Below, piece by piece: positions 16,956 through 26,406 of a stretch of DNA of 64,000 bases. The stretch lies in the NCBI RefSeq assembly GCF_010119195.1, contig NZ_WRXL01000001.1, forward strand, positions 890,376 to 954,375, read 5' to 3'. Within the stretch, counting starts at the first letter, position 1. Every line of letters begins with the position of its first letter. The notes beneath the pieces are model-generated. The model made no database searches, was not told where the DNA came from, and saw only the letters and a list, made by a program, of their open reading frames with translations. Source of the DNA: Haloarcula salina (GTDB lineage Archaea; Halobacteriota; Halobacteria; Halobacteriales; Haloarculaceae). The translations under genes were made by a program, and so were the position numbers.

Positions 16956-17717
16956 TCAGTCCCGGCGGACGACCAGCACCGAGAGGTCCGAGAACCGCGT
17001 GTCCTCGCGGCCGTCGCCGCCGGCGTCGGCGGCGAGGTCGCCGAGCGTCGTCGCGGTGCGCGCCTCGTCGTCGTGGGTGAGCCGCTCGTACACGAGCGCC
17101 GGCAAGTCGGGGTCGCCGCCGGCGTCGAGCAGATCGGCGGCGACGTCCTCCGGCATCAGGTCGAACGGCCGGGGGAGGACGAGCAGGTGACGGTCGTCCA
17201 CGTCGCGGCGGAGGCGGGCGCGGTCGTCGGCGAGGTCGCCGCTCTTGTGCAGCGTGACGAACGTCGCGTCCTCCATCGGCGTCCGGGCGCGACTGGCCGC
17301 GACCTGGAGCGACGAGATACCCGGCACGACGCGAACGGGGCGGTCGACGGTCCGCTGGACCTTCCCGACGAACTGGTAGCCCGAGTGGTTCGGGTCGCCC
17401 ATCAGCACGGCCGTCCCGCGCTCGCCGGCGGCCACGCGCTCGGCGAAAGCGTCGAGCGTGTCCAGTTCGTCCCGGTAGCCGCAGGTCAGCAAGTCGGCGT
17501 CGGTGCGCTCGGCGACGAAGTCGACGACCGTCTCGAAGCCGACGACCACGTCGGCCTCGCAGATGGCCCGCTCGCCGCGCGGCGTGAGGAAGTCGAGATT
17601 CCCCGGTCCGATGCCGACGGCGCGGATCGGCCGGTCGGCGTCGGGGTCCTCGGGCGCGCTCGCCGCGAGAGCCGCGGGGTCCGGCCCGCTATCGAGGTCG
17701 TAGTCGTCGTCACTCAT
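16956..17717 (-). CDS. cbiE: Cobalt-precorrin-7 (C5)-methyltransferase CbiE
   Basis: 253 residues. After an acidic leader (1-30) comes the tetrapyrrole methylase fold: AVGIGPGNLDFLTPRGERAI (SAM P-loop), VVGFETVVDFV, VLMGDPNHSGYQ and RVVPGISSLQVAASR. The single-domain form matches CbiE; the partner C15 methylase/decarboxylase CbiT is separate at 35335. Its start overlaps the cbiC stop by 8 bp, making it third in a cobN-cbiC-cbiE operon. Confidence 0.85.
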   Translation of the reverse strand: MSDDDYDLDSGPDPAALAASAPEDPDADRPIRAVGIGPGNLDFLTPRGERAICEADVVVGFETVVDFVAERTDADLLTCGYRDELDTLDAFAERVAAGERGTAVLMGDPNHSGYQFVGKVQRTVDRPVRVVPGISSLQVAASRARTPMEDATFVTLHKSGDLADDRARLRRDVDDRHLLVLPRPFDLMPEDVAADLLDAGGDPDLPALVYERLTHDDEARTATTLGDLAADAGGDGREDTRFSDLSVLVVRRD

Positions 17718-18438
17718 CCAGGGAGACCGCCCCCTCGCGCACGTCTGACGCGACGTGCACCAGTTCGTTCGTCAGCCCGGCGGCCAGCCCGCTCCCGCCC
17801 CGGCGGCCGACGTTCGTGATGGTCGGAACGCCGTGCTCGGCCGCCACCTCGCGGAGCCGTTTCCGGCTTTCGGCGGCCTTGACGAAGCCGACGGGCGTCG
17901 CGACGACGACGGCCGGCCGGGTCCCGTCCTCGATACAGTCCGCCAGCGCGAGCGCCGCGGTCGGCGCGTTGCCTACGACGGCGATAGCGCCGTCGTAGAC
18001 GCCCTCCCTGTCGAGTTCGAGCACCGACGCGGCCGTCCGGGTCATCCCGGTCTCGGCGGCCAGCTCCGCGCCGTTGCCGATGGCCTTCCGCACCGGGCAG
18101 TCGTGCCCGCGGCCGGTGATACCCGCTTTCACCATCGTGATGTCGGTGACGATTGGCTGTTCGTCCAGCACGGCGCGCGCACCCGCGCGGACCGGTTCGT
18201 CGTCGTCCGCGCCGGTGAAGCGAACGAGATGCTGGAACTCGGGGTCTCCGGACGCGTGGACCGACTTCTGGCGGATGCGGTCGGCGAGCGTCTCGTCGGG
18301 GACGAGTCTGCGAACGCGGTCCATCGAGGTCTCGGCGATGTCCATCGCGTTCTCCGTCGTCGCGCCGAGGTCGGCGTACTCTTCGAAGTCGCCCTCGCTG
18401 TTCGCGTCGTCTGTCGCGTCGTCCGTGTTAGTCGTCAT
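17710..18438 (-). CDS. cbiC: Cobalt-precorrin-8 methylmutase CbiC
   Basis: 242 residues. The catalytic His61 is in RQKSVHASGDPEFQHLV. The rest is typical: DITMVKAGITGRGHDCPVRK, VVGNAPTAALALADCI and ATPVGFVKAAESRKRL. It moves the C11 methyl group to C12 to give cobyrinic acid. It overlaps cobN by 11 bp upstream and cbiE by 8 bp downstream, indicating translational coupling. An acidic N-terminal tail of about 20 residues is usual for halophiles. Confidence 0.92.
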   Translation of the reverse strand: MTTNTDDATDDANSEGDFEEYADLGATTENAMDIAETSMDRVRRLVPDETLADRIRQKSVHASGDPEFQHLVRFTGADDDEPVRAGARAVLDEQPIVTDITMVKAGITGRGHDCPVRKAIGNGAELAAETGMTRTAASVLELDREGVYDGAIAVVGNAPTAALALADCIEDGTRPAVVVATPVGFVKAAESRKRLREVAAEHGVPTITNVGRRGGSGLAAGLTNELVHVASDVREGAVSLDE

Positions 18439-21400
18439 CTGAAGTCACCTCCGTCCGTTCCGCACTGGTGTTGCGCGCTTCGAGGTCGCCATCCACTTCG
18501 AGGTTCAGGTCCCGCAGTCGGTCGCGCGTCTCGTCGTCGGCATCCCAGAGGCCGCGGTCGATGGCCTCCAGCAGCGTGTCGGTGATGGAGTCCAGCGCCC
18601 AGGGGTTCACGTCGCGGAGCCAGTCCTGGCGGTCCGCGTCGAAGGCGTACCGCTCGGCCACGTCGTCCCAGAGCGCGTCGCTGACGACGCCGGTGGTGGC
18701 GTCCCAGCCCAGCACCACGTCGACCGTGGTCGAGAGGTCGCCCGCGCCCTTGTAGCCGTGTTCCTCCATCGAGTCGAGCCACGATGGGTTGAGGACGCGG
18801 GCGCGCATCGCCTTGCGCACCTTCTCCTCGTTGGTGTACACGTCGACGTTGTCCGGGTCCGAGGAGTCGCCGACGTAGGAGTTCGGTTCCTCGCCGGCGA
18901 TCTCGGTCACGGCGGAGATGAATCCGCCGTGGAAGGCGTACCAGTCGGAGGAGTCGAACTCGTCCTGCTCGGCGGTGTCCTCGATCTTGACCGTCGCGTC
19001 GACGGAAGCGAGGCGGCGCTCGAAGGACTCGTGGGCCTCGCTGACGCGGCCACGGGACCCCATCGCGTAGCCGCCCCACTGAACGTACACGTCGGCGAGG
19101 TCCGAGCGGTCGTCCCAGTTGCCCTCGTCGACGGCCTTGTTGGTGCCTGCGCCGTAGCCGCCGGGCCGCGTCGTGAAGACGCGGTGTTTCGCCGCGCTCT
19201 CGGCGTCGTCCTCGTCCATGCCGTCGGCCACGAGGTCGTCGGTCTCCGCCTCGACGTGTTTCTTCACGTAGTTCATCTCGTGGGGTTCGTCGAGGTCGAC
19301 GACCGCGTCGACCGCGTCGTGGACCACGCCCGCCGCCGCGGGGAAGGCGTCCCGGAACAGGCCCGAGACGCGCGTCGTCACGTCGATGCGCGGGCGGCCG
19401 AGTTCCTCCAGCGGAATCGGTTCCACGTCCTCGACGCGGCCGGCGTCGGACCAGACAGGTTCGACGCCCATCAGCGCGAGCACCTGCGCGATGGTCTCGC
19501 CGCGGGTGCGGACCGTCGGCGTCCCCCAGACGACGACGCCGATCTCCTCGGGGTACTCGCCCTCGTCGCTCTCGTGGCGCTCCACCACGCCGGCGGCGAC
19601 CTCGCGGCCCACGTCCCAGGCCGTCTTGGCCGGCACCTTCCGCGGGTCGAGCGTGTAGAAGTTCCGGGCCGTGGGGAGCAGGTCGACGCCGCCGCGGGTC
19701 GGCGCGCCGGAACCGCCGGGCGGGACGTACTCGCCCGCCAGCGCGTCGGCGGTGCGGGGAATCTCGTCGGCCGCGCCGGCCACCCGCGGGGCGGCCTCCT
19801 CGCAGATGTACGCGAGCGCCTCGCGCAGGTCGTCGTGCGCGCCGGACCGAGCGCGGGCGTCCCCGATGGGGTCGATGTCGACGACGAGGAGGTTCATGTT
19901 CACCTCCGAGTCGCCGTCGTCGAGTTCGCTCACGGGCACGTCGAAGTCGTGCTCGGCCAGCGTCCGGACGAGAGCTTTGCTCGTCTCGTGGACGCGGTCG
20001 GCGGCCTCGGCGTAGGTCATCCCCATGGCCTCGTCGTACTCGCCGGGGGCGTTGCGCAGTTTGTCGTAGTCGACGCCCAGCACGCCCGCGACGCTCTCGC
20101 GAAGGGACGGTGCGCCGGGGTTTTCGAGGCGCGTGAGCGCGACGAGGTAGTCGACCAGTCGGTCGTCGGCCGGCGGTTCGCCCATCGTGTGCAGGCCCTT
20201 GCGGATCTGGGTCGTCTTCACGTCGGTGAGGTACTCGTGGACGCGCTCGACGAGTCCGTCGATGGCCACGTCGTCACCGTCCACGTCTCCCTCCGCGAGC
20301 GTCGACCCCGCCTCGTCGGGCCCCCGCACGTCCGCTTTCTCGGAGATGTCGCCGGCGATGCCGAGTTCAACGGCGAGGTCCAGTTCGTCCACCGTCTGTC
20401 GAATCTGCTCGGCCAGGTGCTCGCCGTCGTCGGTGCGGGCGTCCTCCATGCCCGCCTCGCGGTAGCGGTCGGCCAGTTCCTCCAGGTCGGCGAGGTCGTC
20501 GTAGGTCCCGGCGTTGGCCATCACCGGGGTCAGATAGTCGACGATGGCGGCGTAGGACCGGCGCTTGGCCTGGGTCCCCTCGCCGGGGTTGTTGACGATG
20601 TAGGGGTAGACGTTCGGGATATCGTCGATCAGCTGGTCGGGCGCGCTCTCGCCGTCCAGTCCGACCGTCTTGCCGGGGAGCCACTCCAGACTGCCGTGGG
20701 TCCCCAGGTGGACGACGGCGTCGGCCTCGTAGGCGTTCCGGAGCCAGCGGTAGAAGGCGACGTAGTCGTGGGGCGGCTGGAGGGCCGAGTCGTGGTACAC
20801 CTTCGAGGGGTCCATGCCGAACCCGCGCGGCGGCTGGACCGTGACGAGGACGTTGCCGAACTCCGCGCCCGGAATCGCGAACGGGCGCTCGGGCGGGTCG
20901 CCCCACTCCTCGACAACGTTCGCGCGGAAGTCCGGGTCCAGCGCCTCGAACCACTCGCCGTACTGGGCCGGCGAGACGGTGTCGACGCTCAGTTCGCGCA
21001 CGTCCTCGGGCGCGACCCAGCGGTCGTCGAGCGTCAACTGGGCGGTGAGCCGTTCGACGAGCGACTGACCGCTCTCGGGCATCGTATTGCCCAAGTCGTA
21101 GCCGCGCCCGTCCAGTTCCTCCAGCAGATTCACCGCGCTCTCGGGCGAGTCCAGCCCGAAGGCGGTCCCGATGCCGTCGTCGCTCGGCGGGTAGTTGTGG
21201 AGGACGACGGCCACGTTCTTCTCGTCGTTTGGCGTGTGGCGCAGTTCGGCCCAGTTGACCGCGAGGCGCGCGACGTGGTCGACGCGGTCGTCGATGGGGA
21301 AGTGCTGTTTCGGGGCGCTGCCGATGCCGGCGGCGTCGTCTGTGCGCTCCTTGCCCGAGATGGGGTGGGTGATGACGTTGCCGTCGAACTCCGGCAGCGC

Positions 21401-22315
21401 GACCGAGAGCGCGAGTTCGAAGCCCATCACGCCCGTGTCGCTGGCGTCGTACCGGGAGCGCGAGCGCATCGTCGTCACGGTCTGGATGACGGGGACGCCC
21501 AGTTTGTCGAGGAACACGTCTTCGGCGCCGTCGCCCTCGTCGTCAGCGCTGCGTCCGCGTTCGTCCATCGACAGCGAGAACATGAACGACGAGCAGACGG
21601 CGTCGACGAGTGGATTGCCGTCCTCATCCAGCAGCCACTCCTCGGTGACCTGCTCGGCGTTCCACTGGCCCTCGGCGTCGGTCGCCGGCTCGCAGAATAT
21701 CGGGAGCGCGTTCGCGCCCTGGGCCTCGATGGCCCGGACCTGCGCGTCGACGTAACGGGTGTTCTCGTGGGTCCAGTGGGACTCGTAGAACCACACGGCG
21801 ACGGTCGGCTTCGACGGATCGAACGTCGCCCGCAGGTCCGCGACGCTCGCGCCCGGGTGGTCCGGGTGGTAGACGCCCTCCGTCGGGAGCGCCACCGGGT
21901 CGTCGTAGGCGGGGTCGGCGTCGCCGTACTGCGCGACGAGGTAGCGGGCGCAGTTGGCGACGTTGCTCGCGCCGCCCTTCTCTAAGTACTCGTAGACCGT
22001 CTCGCGGTGCTCGTCGGGGACCGACGTGTCCTCGAAGGCGAAGGCGTCGCCGGTGGCTTTCACGACCAGCGGGACGCCGGCCTCGCGCAGGCGCTCGACG
22101 GCCAGGTCGTAGCCCGGCATGCTGTCCTCGGCCCCGTGGAGCCAGAGGACGACGGCGTCGGCGTCGGTCAGTTCGTCGACGAACGCCTCGACCGCCGGTT
22201 CGTCGTCGAGGTCGCTCTCAGAGCGCACGACGAGGTCCGCGTCCACCTCGCCCGCGGCCCGCTGAACGGCCCCGAGTTCGTTCTCTGTCGCGGTGTAGAG
22301 TCCAAGCTGTGGCAT
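18428..22315 (-). CDS. cobN: Cobaltochelatase large subunit CobN
   Basis: 1295 residues, normal length for CobN/BchH. Recognisable stretches are CARYLVAQYGDADPAYDDPV, VLHNYPPSDDGIGTAFGLDS, VVHLGTHGSLEWLPGKTVGL, NNPGEGTQAKRRSYAAIVDY and GVVVWGTPTVRTRGETIAQV. It is the metal-binding catalytic subunit of the ATP-dependent chelatase; the ATPase partner ChlID is encoded divergently only 35 bp away. In the late-insertion route it puts cobalt into hydrogenobyrinic acid a,c-diamide. It heads the cobN-cbiC-cbiE operon. A 1075-codon open antisense frame (18758-21985) is a high-GC shadow. Confidence 0.95.
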   Translation of the reverse strand: MPQLGLYTATENELGAVQRAAGEVDADLVVRSESDLDDEPAVEAFVDELTDADAVVLWLHGAEDSMPGYDLAVERLREAGVPLVVKATGDAFAFEDTSVPDEHRETVYEYLEKGGASNVANCARYLVAQYGDADPAYDDPVALPTEGVYHPDHPGASVADLRATFDPSKPTVAVWFYESHWTHENTRYVDAQVRAIEAQGANALPIFCEPATDAEGQWNAEQVTEEWLLDEDGNPLVDAVCSSFMFSLSMDERGRSADDEGDGAEDVFLDKLGVPVIQTVTTMRSRSRYDASDTGVMGFELALSVALPEFDGNVITHPISGKERTDDAAGIGSAPKQHFPIDDRVDHVARLAVNWAELRHTPNDEKNVAVVLHNYPPSDDGIGTAFGLDSPESAVNLLEELDGRGYDLGNTMPESGQSLVERLTAQLTLDDRWVAPEDVRELSVDTVSPAQYGEWFEALDPDFRANVVEEWGDPPERPFAIPGAEFGNVLVTVQPPRGFGMDPSKVYHDSALQPPHDYVAFYRWLRNAYEADAVVHLGTHGSLEWLPGKTVGLDGESAPDQLIDDIPNVYPYIVNNPGEGTQAKRRSYAAIVDYLTPVMANAGTYDDLADLEELADRYREAGMEDARTDDGEHLAEQIRQTVDELDLAVELGIAGDISEKADVRGPDEAGSTLAEGDVDGDDVAIDGLVERVHEYLTDVKTTQIRKGLHTMGEPPADDRLVDYLVALTRLENPGAPSLRESVAGVLGVDYDKLRNAPGEYDEAMGMTYAEAADRVHETSKALVRTLAEHDFDVPVSELDDGDSEVNMNLLVVDIDPIGDARARSGAHDDLREALAYICEEAAPRVAGAADEIPRTADALAGEYVPPGGSGAPTRGGVDLLPTARNFYTLDPRKVPAKTAWDVGREVAAGVVERHESDEGEYPEEIGVVVWGTPTVRTRGETIAQVLALMGVEPVWSDAGRVEDVEPIPLEELGRPRIDVTTRVSGLFRDAFPAAAGVVHDAVDAVVDLDEPHEMNYVKKHVEAETDDLVADGMDEDDAESAAKHRVFTTRPGGYGAGTNKAVDEGNWDDRSDLADVYVQWGGYAMGSRGRVSEAHESFERRLASVDATVKIEDTAEQDEFDSSDWYAFHGGFISAVTEIAGEEPNSYVGDSSDPDNVDVYTNEEKVRKAMRARVLNPSWLDSMEEHGYKGAGDLSTTVDVVLGWDATTGVVSDALWDDVAERYAFDADRQDWLRDVNPWALDSITDTLLEAIDRGLWDADDETRDRLRDLNLEVDGDLEARNTSAERTEVTSDDD

Positions 22316-22350
22316 AACGTTATTAAATCTCCGTTTTCACTAGTACAAGT
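22316..22350. promoter_or_regulatory. 35-bp shared divergent promoter of cobN and chlID
   Basis: Only 35 bp separate the two start codons. The perfect palindrome ATAACGTTAT (22314-22323) overlaps the cobN start, followed by the AT-rich TATTAAATC. Two leaderless promoters would need TATA boxes about 27 bp from each start, so the two pre-initiation complexes must overlap or exclude each other. Confidence 0.55.
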
Positions 22351-24498
22351 ATGGTTGTATTCGGCGCGGGCAAAAAAGCTTCGCAGGGGCCGGCGTTCGC
22401 GGCCGTCGTCGGCCAGCGCGACCTGAAGGACGGCCTGCTGGCGGTCGCGACGGACGACGACCTCGACGGCCTGCTGGTCCGCGGCGAGAAGGGCACGGCG
22501 AAGTCGACGGCGGTGCGCGCCCTCGCCGATCTGCTTCCCGAGCAGCGTGCGGTCGCGGACTGCCCCTACGGCTGTCCGCCCGACCGCCCCGAGGCCCAGT
22601 GCGAGGACTGCCGGGCGCGGGCGGATCCGCCCGTCGAGACGCGGTCGGTCCCGCTGGTGACACTCCCGCTCGGGGCGACGCGGGACCGCGTCGTCGGCAC
22701 GCTCTCCGTCGCCGACGCGCTGGACGGCGACCACGAGTTCGACCCCGGCCTGCTGGCCCGCGCGAACCGCGGCATCCTCTACGTCGACGAGGTGAACCTC
22801 CTCGACGACCACCTCGTGGACGTGCTGTTAGACGCCGCCGCGAGCGGTCAGAATCGCGTCGAGCGCGACGGCGTCACCGTCACGCACCCCGCCGAGTTCA
22901 CGCTCGTCGGGACGATGAACCCAGAGGAGGGCGACCTGCGGCCCCAACTCCGGGATCGCTTTGCCCTCCAGACCGAAGTCAGCGCGTGCGAGGCGCTCGA
23001 CGACCGGGTCGCCATCATCGACCGGGCGCTCGGTGCGGACGCCGAGACTGAAACGACGGCCGAGGCGGACGACCGCGGCCCCGGCGAGCGACTGCGGACC
23101 GCCCGCGACCTGCTCCCCGAGGTCGACCTCGCCCGCGAGTTCCGCGAGCAGATCGCCGAACTGTGTCGCGACGCCGGCCTCGACGGCCACCGTGGCGACA
23201 TCGCCACCGCGCGGGCGGCCCGGACGTTCGCCGCGCTCGACGGTCGGGCGACGGTGCTCGAATCCGACGTGGAACGCGCCGCCGCGTTCGCGCTCCCGCA
23301 CCGACTCACCAGTCGCCCCTTCGAGGACGCGCCGGACGTAGACGACGTGCTGGACGACCACTTCGAGGACGAGGAGGGCGAGTCCGAGGAAGAGTCCGCC
23401 ACCGACGAGGGGAGCGACGCGGACGGCGACGAGGAAGGAGAGGCCGGTGACGAGTCGGCAGACGACGGAGCCGATTCCGAAGGCGACGGCGATGGGGGGA
23501 AACAGGAACAGCCCCCGGACAGCAGCGGGGAATCTGACGATGAGAGGGACGAGTCGGAGGAGCGCGGTGAGCAACCGACGCCGGCATCCGCCGACAGCGA
23601 CGGCGAGCGCCAGGAGGCCGACGCCGGCGACGAGAGCACCGCCGGCGGCGACGGGGACGCCGACGAGTCGGGCGAACCCGACCAGCCCGAGGATGCCGAG
23701 GACGCGACGCCGCTCCTGCCGGGACAGTCCCGCGCTGCGGTCGGCGACAGCGGCGCGCCCGACGTGGACGCGCCGACGGTCGACACGGACGGCGGCGAGA
23801 CGAGCGGGCGCGCGGGAGCGACGGGGACCAGCCGCGGCGCGACGGTCCGCACCGAGCGCGCCGGAGAGGACGACGAGGTCGACGCAGCGGCGTCGGTCAG
23901 GGCGGCGGCCGGGCGCGGGAGCGACCGCGTCGAGTCGCGCGACCTCCGCAAGTCGGTCCGGGCGGGCGACGCGGAGACGCTGGTCGTGTTCGCCGTCGAC
24001 GCGAGCGCGTCGATGCGGCCGGCGATGCGCGCGGCGAAGGGCACGGTGCTCGAACTCCTGAAGGACGCCTATCAGGCCCGCGACGGGGTGGCGTTCGTCA
24101 CGTTCGCCGGCGACGGAGCGGACGTGGTCCTGCCGCCCACCGACAGCGTCTCGCTGGCCGCCCGCCACCTCAAGGACCTGCCGACCGGCGACCGGACGCC
24201 GCTCCCCGACGGCCTCGTCGCCGCCCGCGAGGTGCTCGACCGCGCCGACCCGGACGCCGGCGTCGTCGTCCTGGTGACCGACGGCCGGGCCAACGCCGCC
24301 GAGGGGAGCCCCGTCGAGGCGACGCGGACCGCGGCCCGCGCGCTCGGCGAGGCGGCCGACCGGACCGTCGTCGTCGATGCGGGCGACGGGAGCCGCGCCG
24401 GCCTGCTCGACCTCGTGGCCGGCGAGACGGACGCGCGAATCGTGTCGCTCGACGCGCTGAGCGCCGAGCGCGTCGACGCCGTGGCGGGCGATCGATAG
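22351..24498 (+). CDS. chlID: Fused AAA+/VWA chelatase subunit ChlID (CobS/CobT equivalent)
   Basis: 715 residues. The N-terminal AAA+ domain carries Walker A GEKGTAKSTAV (about 46-56) and Walker B GILYVDEVNLL (about 140). An insert CPYGCPPDRPEAQCEDC has four cysteines. A Glu/Asp-rich linker (about 330-515) leads to a von Willebrand A domain with MIDAS DASASM at about 550-555 and VTDGRAN. This fusion of BchI- and BchD-like parts drives ATP-dependent metal insertion with CobN, whose gene is divergent and 35 bp away. Confidence 0.92.
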   Translation: MVVFGAGKKASQGPAFAAVVGQRDLKDGLLAVATDDDLDGLLVRGEKGTAKSTAVRALADLLPEQRAVADCPYGCPPDRPEAQCEDCRARADPPVETRSVPLVTLPLGATRDRVVGTLSVADALDGDHEFDPGLLARANRGILYVDEVNLLDDHLVDVLLDAAASGQNRVERDGVTVTHPAEFTLVGTMNPEEGDLRPQLRDRFALQTEVSACEALDDRVAIIDRALGADAETETTAEADDRGPGERLRTARDLLPEVDLAREFREQIAELCRDAGLDGHRGDIATARAARTFAALDGRATVLESDVERAAAFALPHRLTSRPFEDAPDVDDVLDDHFEDEEGESEEESATDEGSDADGDEEGEAGDESADDGADSEGDGDGGKQEQPPDSSGESDDERDESEERGEQPTPASADSDGERQEADAGDESTAGGDGDADESGEPDQPEDAEDATPLLPGQSRAAVGDSGAPDVDAPTVDTDGGETSGRAGATGTSRGATVRTERAGEDDEVDAAASVRAAAGRGSDRVESRDLRKSVRAGDAETLVVFAVDASASMRPAMRAAKGTVLELLKDAYQARDGVAFVTFAGDGADVVLPPTDSVSLAARHLKDLPTGDRTPLPDGLVAAREVLDRADPDAGVVVLVTDGRANAAEGSPVEATRTAARALGEAADRTVVVDAGDGSRAGLLDLVAGETDARIVSLDALSAERVDAVAGDR

Positions 24499-24524
24499 CC
24501 CGACCGAGGCGGAAGTTTTACAAT

Positions 24525-24549
24525 CTCACTTGTTCTTTAGACAATTGAG
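24525..24549. promoter_or_regulatory. Inverted repeat overlapping the cbtB promoter
   Basis: CTCACTTGT (24525-24533) and ACAATTGAG (24541-24549) form a 9-bp inverted repeat with one mismatch and a 7-bp spacer, ending 6 bp before the cbtB ATG. The position overlaps the core promoter of a leaderless gene and suits a repressor of cobalt uptake. Confidence 0.5.
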
Positions 24550-24555
24550 TCTTCA

Positions 24556-24762
24556 ATGCAGGACGACACTGACACTGCACGCGCTACGGACAGCGTGTAC
24601 GACCGAATCGACCGCGCCAGAGCGTCCCTGACCGGACCACAGATCGCCATCGCCGTCGCGCTGGTGGCGGCGCTGGGCTTCACGCTCCTGTTCGTCCAGG
24701 ACCCGATGCTCCACGACTCGCTGCACAACTTCCGACACAGCGCCGGTATCACCTGCCACTGA
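24556..24762 (+). CDS. cbtB: CbtB, small subunit of predicted cobalt transporter
   Basis: 68 residues with one membrane helix (about 32-50, IAIAVALVAALGFTLLFVQ) and the diagnostic His/Cys C-terminus HDSLHNFRHSAGITCH. CbtB proteins are co-encoded with CbtA and cobalamin genes and are proposed to act in cobalt uptake. The cbtA ATG overlaps its TGA by one base (TGATG), indicating coupled translation. Confidence 0.92.
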   Translation: MQDDTDTARATDSVYDRIDRARASLTGPQIAIAVALVAALGFTLLFVQDPMLHDSLHNFRHSAGITCH

Positions 24763-25475
24763 TGGCGACCGACTACCTCGAACGGGGCGCGGTCGCCGGC
24801 GTCGCCGGCGGGCTCGTCTACGGGCTGTTCGTCGCGACCGTCGGTAACGCGTTCACCGCCGGGCTGGAGACGTTCGAACACGGGCACGGTCACGGCGGCG
24901 GCCCGGTCGTCTCCGAACTGACGACGACCGTCGCCAGCGTCGGCGGCGGCGTCCTCTGGGGCGTCCTCTTCGGCGTCGCCGCCTTCGGCATGGCGTACTT
25001 CTTCCTCGAACCGGCCCTGCCGGGAACGGGGGCGACGAAGCGCCTCGCGCTCGCCGGAGCGGGCTTTCTCACCGCCTCGGGCGCGCCGTGGCTCGTCCTA
25101 CCGCCCCAGCCGCCGGGCGTCGAGCAGGCACTGGGAACGGACACCCGGCTGGCGTGGTACGCCGGCATGATGGTCCTCGGGGCGCTGGTCGCGGCGCTCG
25201 CTGCCCTCGCCGCGCGGCGGACCGCGGATCGGCACGCGGCGGTCAGGCTGGCCGCGACCGCGGCTCCGCTCGCGCTGCTCGCGGTCCCGGTCGCACTCGC
25301 GCCCGCCAACCCCGTCCACGGCGACGTGCCCGCGTCGCTGGTCGCCGCGTACCGCTGGACGGTCGTGTTCGGTCAGCTACTCCTGTGGGCGACCATCGCT
25401 GGCGTCCACGCGTGGCTCGGCGACGCCGAGACCCGAGTGAGCGAGGACCTCGACTACCCGGCGACGGCCGACTGA
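24762..25475 (+). CDS. cbtA: CbtA, predicted cobalt transporter membrane subunit
   Basis: 237 residues with five or six hydrophobic segments. The family N-terminus is visible (RGAVAGVAGGLVYGLFVATV), followed by a metal-binding-like loop FEHGHGHGGG (about 43-52) and GVLFGVAAFGMAYFFLEPAL. It is coupled to cbtB and follows the cobalt chelatase ATPase gene, which fits cobalt import for cobalamin synthesis. Confidence 0.92.
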   Translation: MATDYLERGAVAGVAGGLVYGLFVATVGNAFTAGLETFEHGHGHGGGPVVSELTTTVASVGGGVLWGVLFGVAAFGMAYFFLEPALPGTGATKRLALAGAGFLTASGAPWLVLPPQPPGVEQALGTDTRLAWYAGMMVLGALVAALAALAARRTADRHAAVRLAATAAPLALLAVPVALAPANPVHGDVPASLVAAYRWTVVFGQLLLWATIAGVHAWLGDAETRVSEDLDYPATAD

Positions 25476-25487
25476 CTGCGCCGCAGC

Positions 25488-26258
25488 TCAGATTTTTCCG
25501 GCGACGGTGCCGAGGTTCAGCGCCAGCCCGACGATGGCGACGACCGCCGCGACAGCGAGGTTCGCCGTCGTCCCGCCGAGGCCGAACGACACCGTCCCGG
25601 CCGACGCCAGCGCGCCGAACCCGATGCCGGCGACGACCAGTGCCACGCCTGCCAGCCCGACTAACATCGTGCCGGTCGGGCCGAACCGGCCGGTCGACCG
25701 ACTCGCCTCGTACCGATCGAGCGCGTCGTGCATCGTCTCCGTGACGGACGCCTCTACGTCCTCCATCTGCCCGGAAAGGTAGGTGTTCAGCGTCTCCTCG
25801 TCGTCGTCGAGCTCCTCGGCGCGCTCTGACAGCCGCCTGTCGTACTCGGTCAGCTCGGCCTCGCGCTCGTCGAGGTCGGTCTCCCGGTCGTCGAGCACGG
25901 CCTCGCGTTCGTCAAGCCGATACTCCCGCTCGTCGAGGTCGGCCGCTCGCTCGTCCAGTTCCTCCGTGCGGATTTCCAGGTTCTCCTCGCGCCGGTCGAG
26001 TTCCGCGCCCCGCTGGTCGAGGCCCATCTCGCGCTCGTTCAGCCGGCGCTGCATCGTCGCGAACTCCCGCTCGCGCTCGGTCGGGTGGTCCTCGGTCTGG
26101 GCGTCGACCTCCGAATCGTCGGACTCCGCGTCGGCGTCAGCGGCCAAGGCCGCTATCGGCGTTCCGTCCAGGTCCTCAGTCGTCTCGGACGACCCCGACT
26201 CGTCGTCCGTTTCAGCCGATTCGTCCGGGTCGTGGTCCGCGTCTGTGTCATTGGCCAT
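25488..26258 (-). CDS. Long coiled-coil membrane-anchored protein
   Basis: 256 residues. An acidic disordered N-terminus (1-65) is followed by a continuous heptad region (about 70-170) built of near-identical seven-residue units such as LDEREYR, LDEREAV, LDDRETD and LDEREAE. Two hydrophobic segments close the protein (LVGLAGVALVVAGIGFGALA and LAVAAVVAIVGLALNLG). It converges with cbtA. I recognise no family; a scaffold or sensor anchored in the membrane is possible. Its place beside the cobalamin genes may be incidental. Confidence 0.75.
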   Translation of the reverse strand: MANDTDADHDPDESAETDDESGSSETTEDLDGTPIAALAADADAESDDSEVDAQTEDHPTEREREFATMQRRLNEREMGLDQRGAELDRREENLEIRTEELDERAADLDEREYRLDEREAVLDDRETDLDEREAELTEYDRRLSERAEELDDDEETLNTYLSGQMEDVEASVTETMHDALDRYEASRSTGRFGPTGTMLVGLAGVALVVAGIGFGALASAGTVSFGLGGTTANLAVAAVVAIVGLALNLGTVAGKI

Positions 26259-26406
26259 GTTCGACGGTCCCGTGTCGAGAGGATATGGCCGAGCGGACGG
26301 TTAGTTTGCCAGCGCCTACCACAGTAGCCGGAGCCAAACCGGCGGCTCGCGTCCGAGCGGTAGCCGGCAGAACAGATTCTACTGCACCGATGTCCGCGTC
26401 GGTGCG

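Noticed and set aside
18758..21985. 1075-codon open frame on the plus strand opposite cobN
   Set aside because: It is the codon-complement shadow of a high-GC gene; the sequence is Val/Arg/Gly/Asp-rich with no family features, while cobN is unmistakable.
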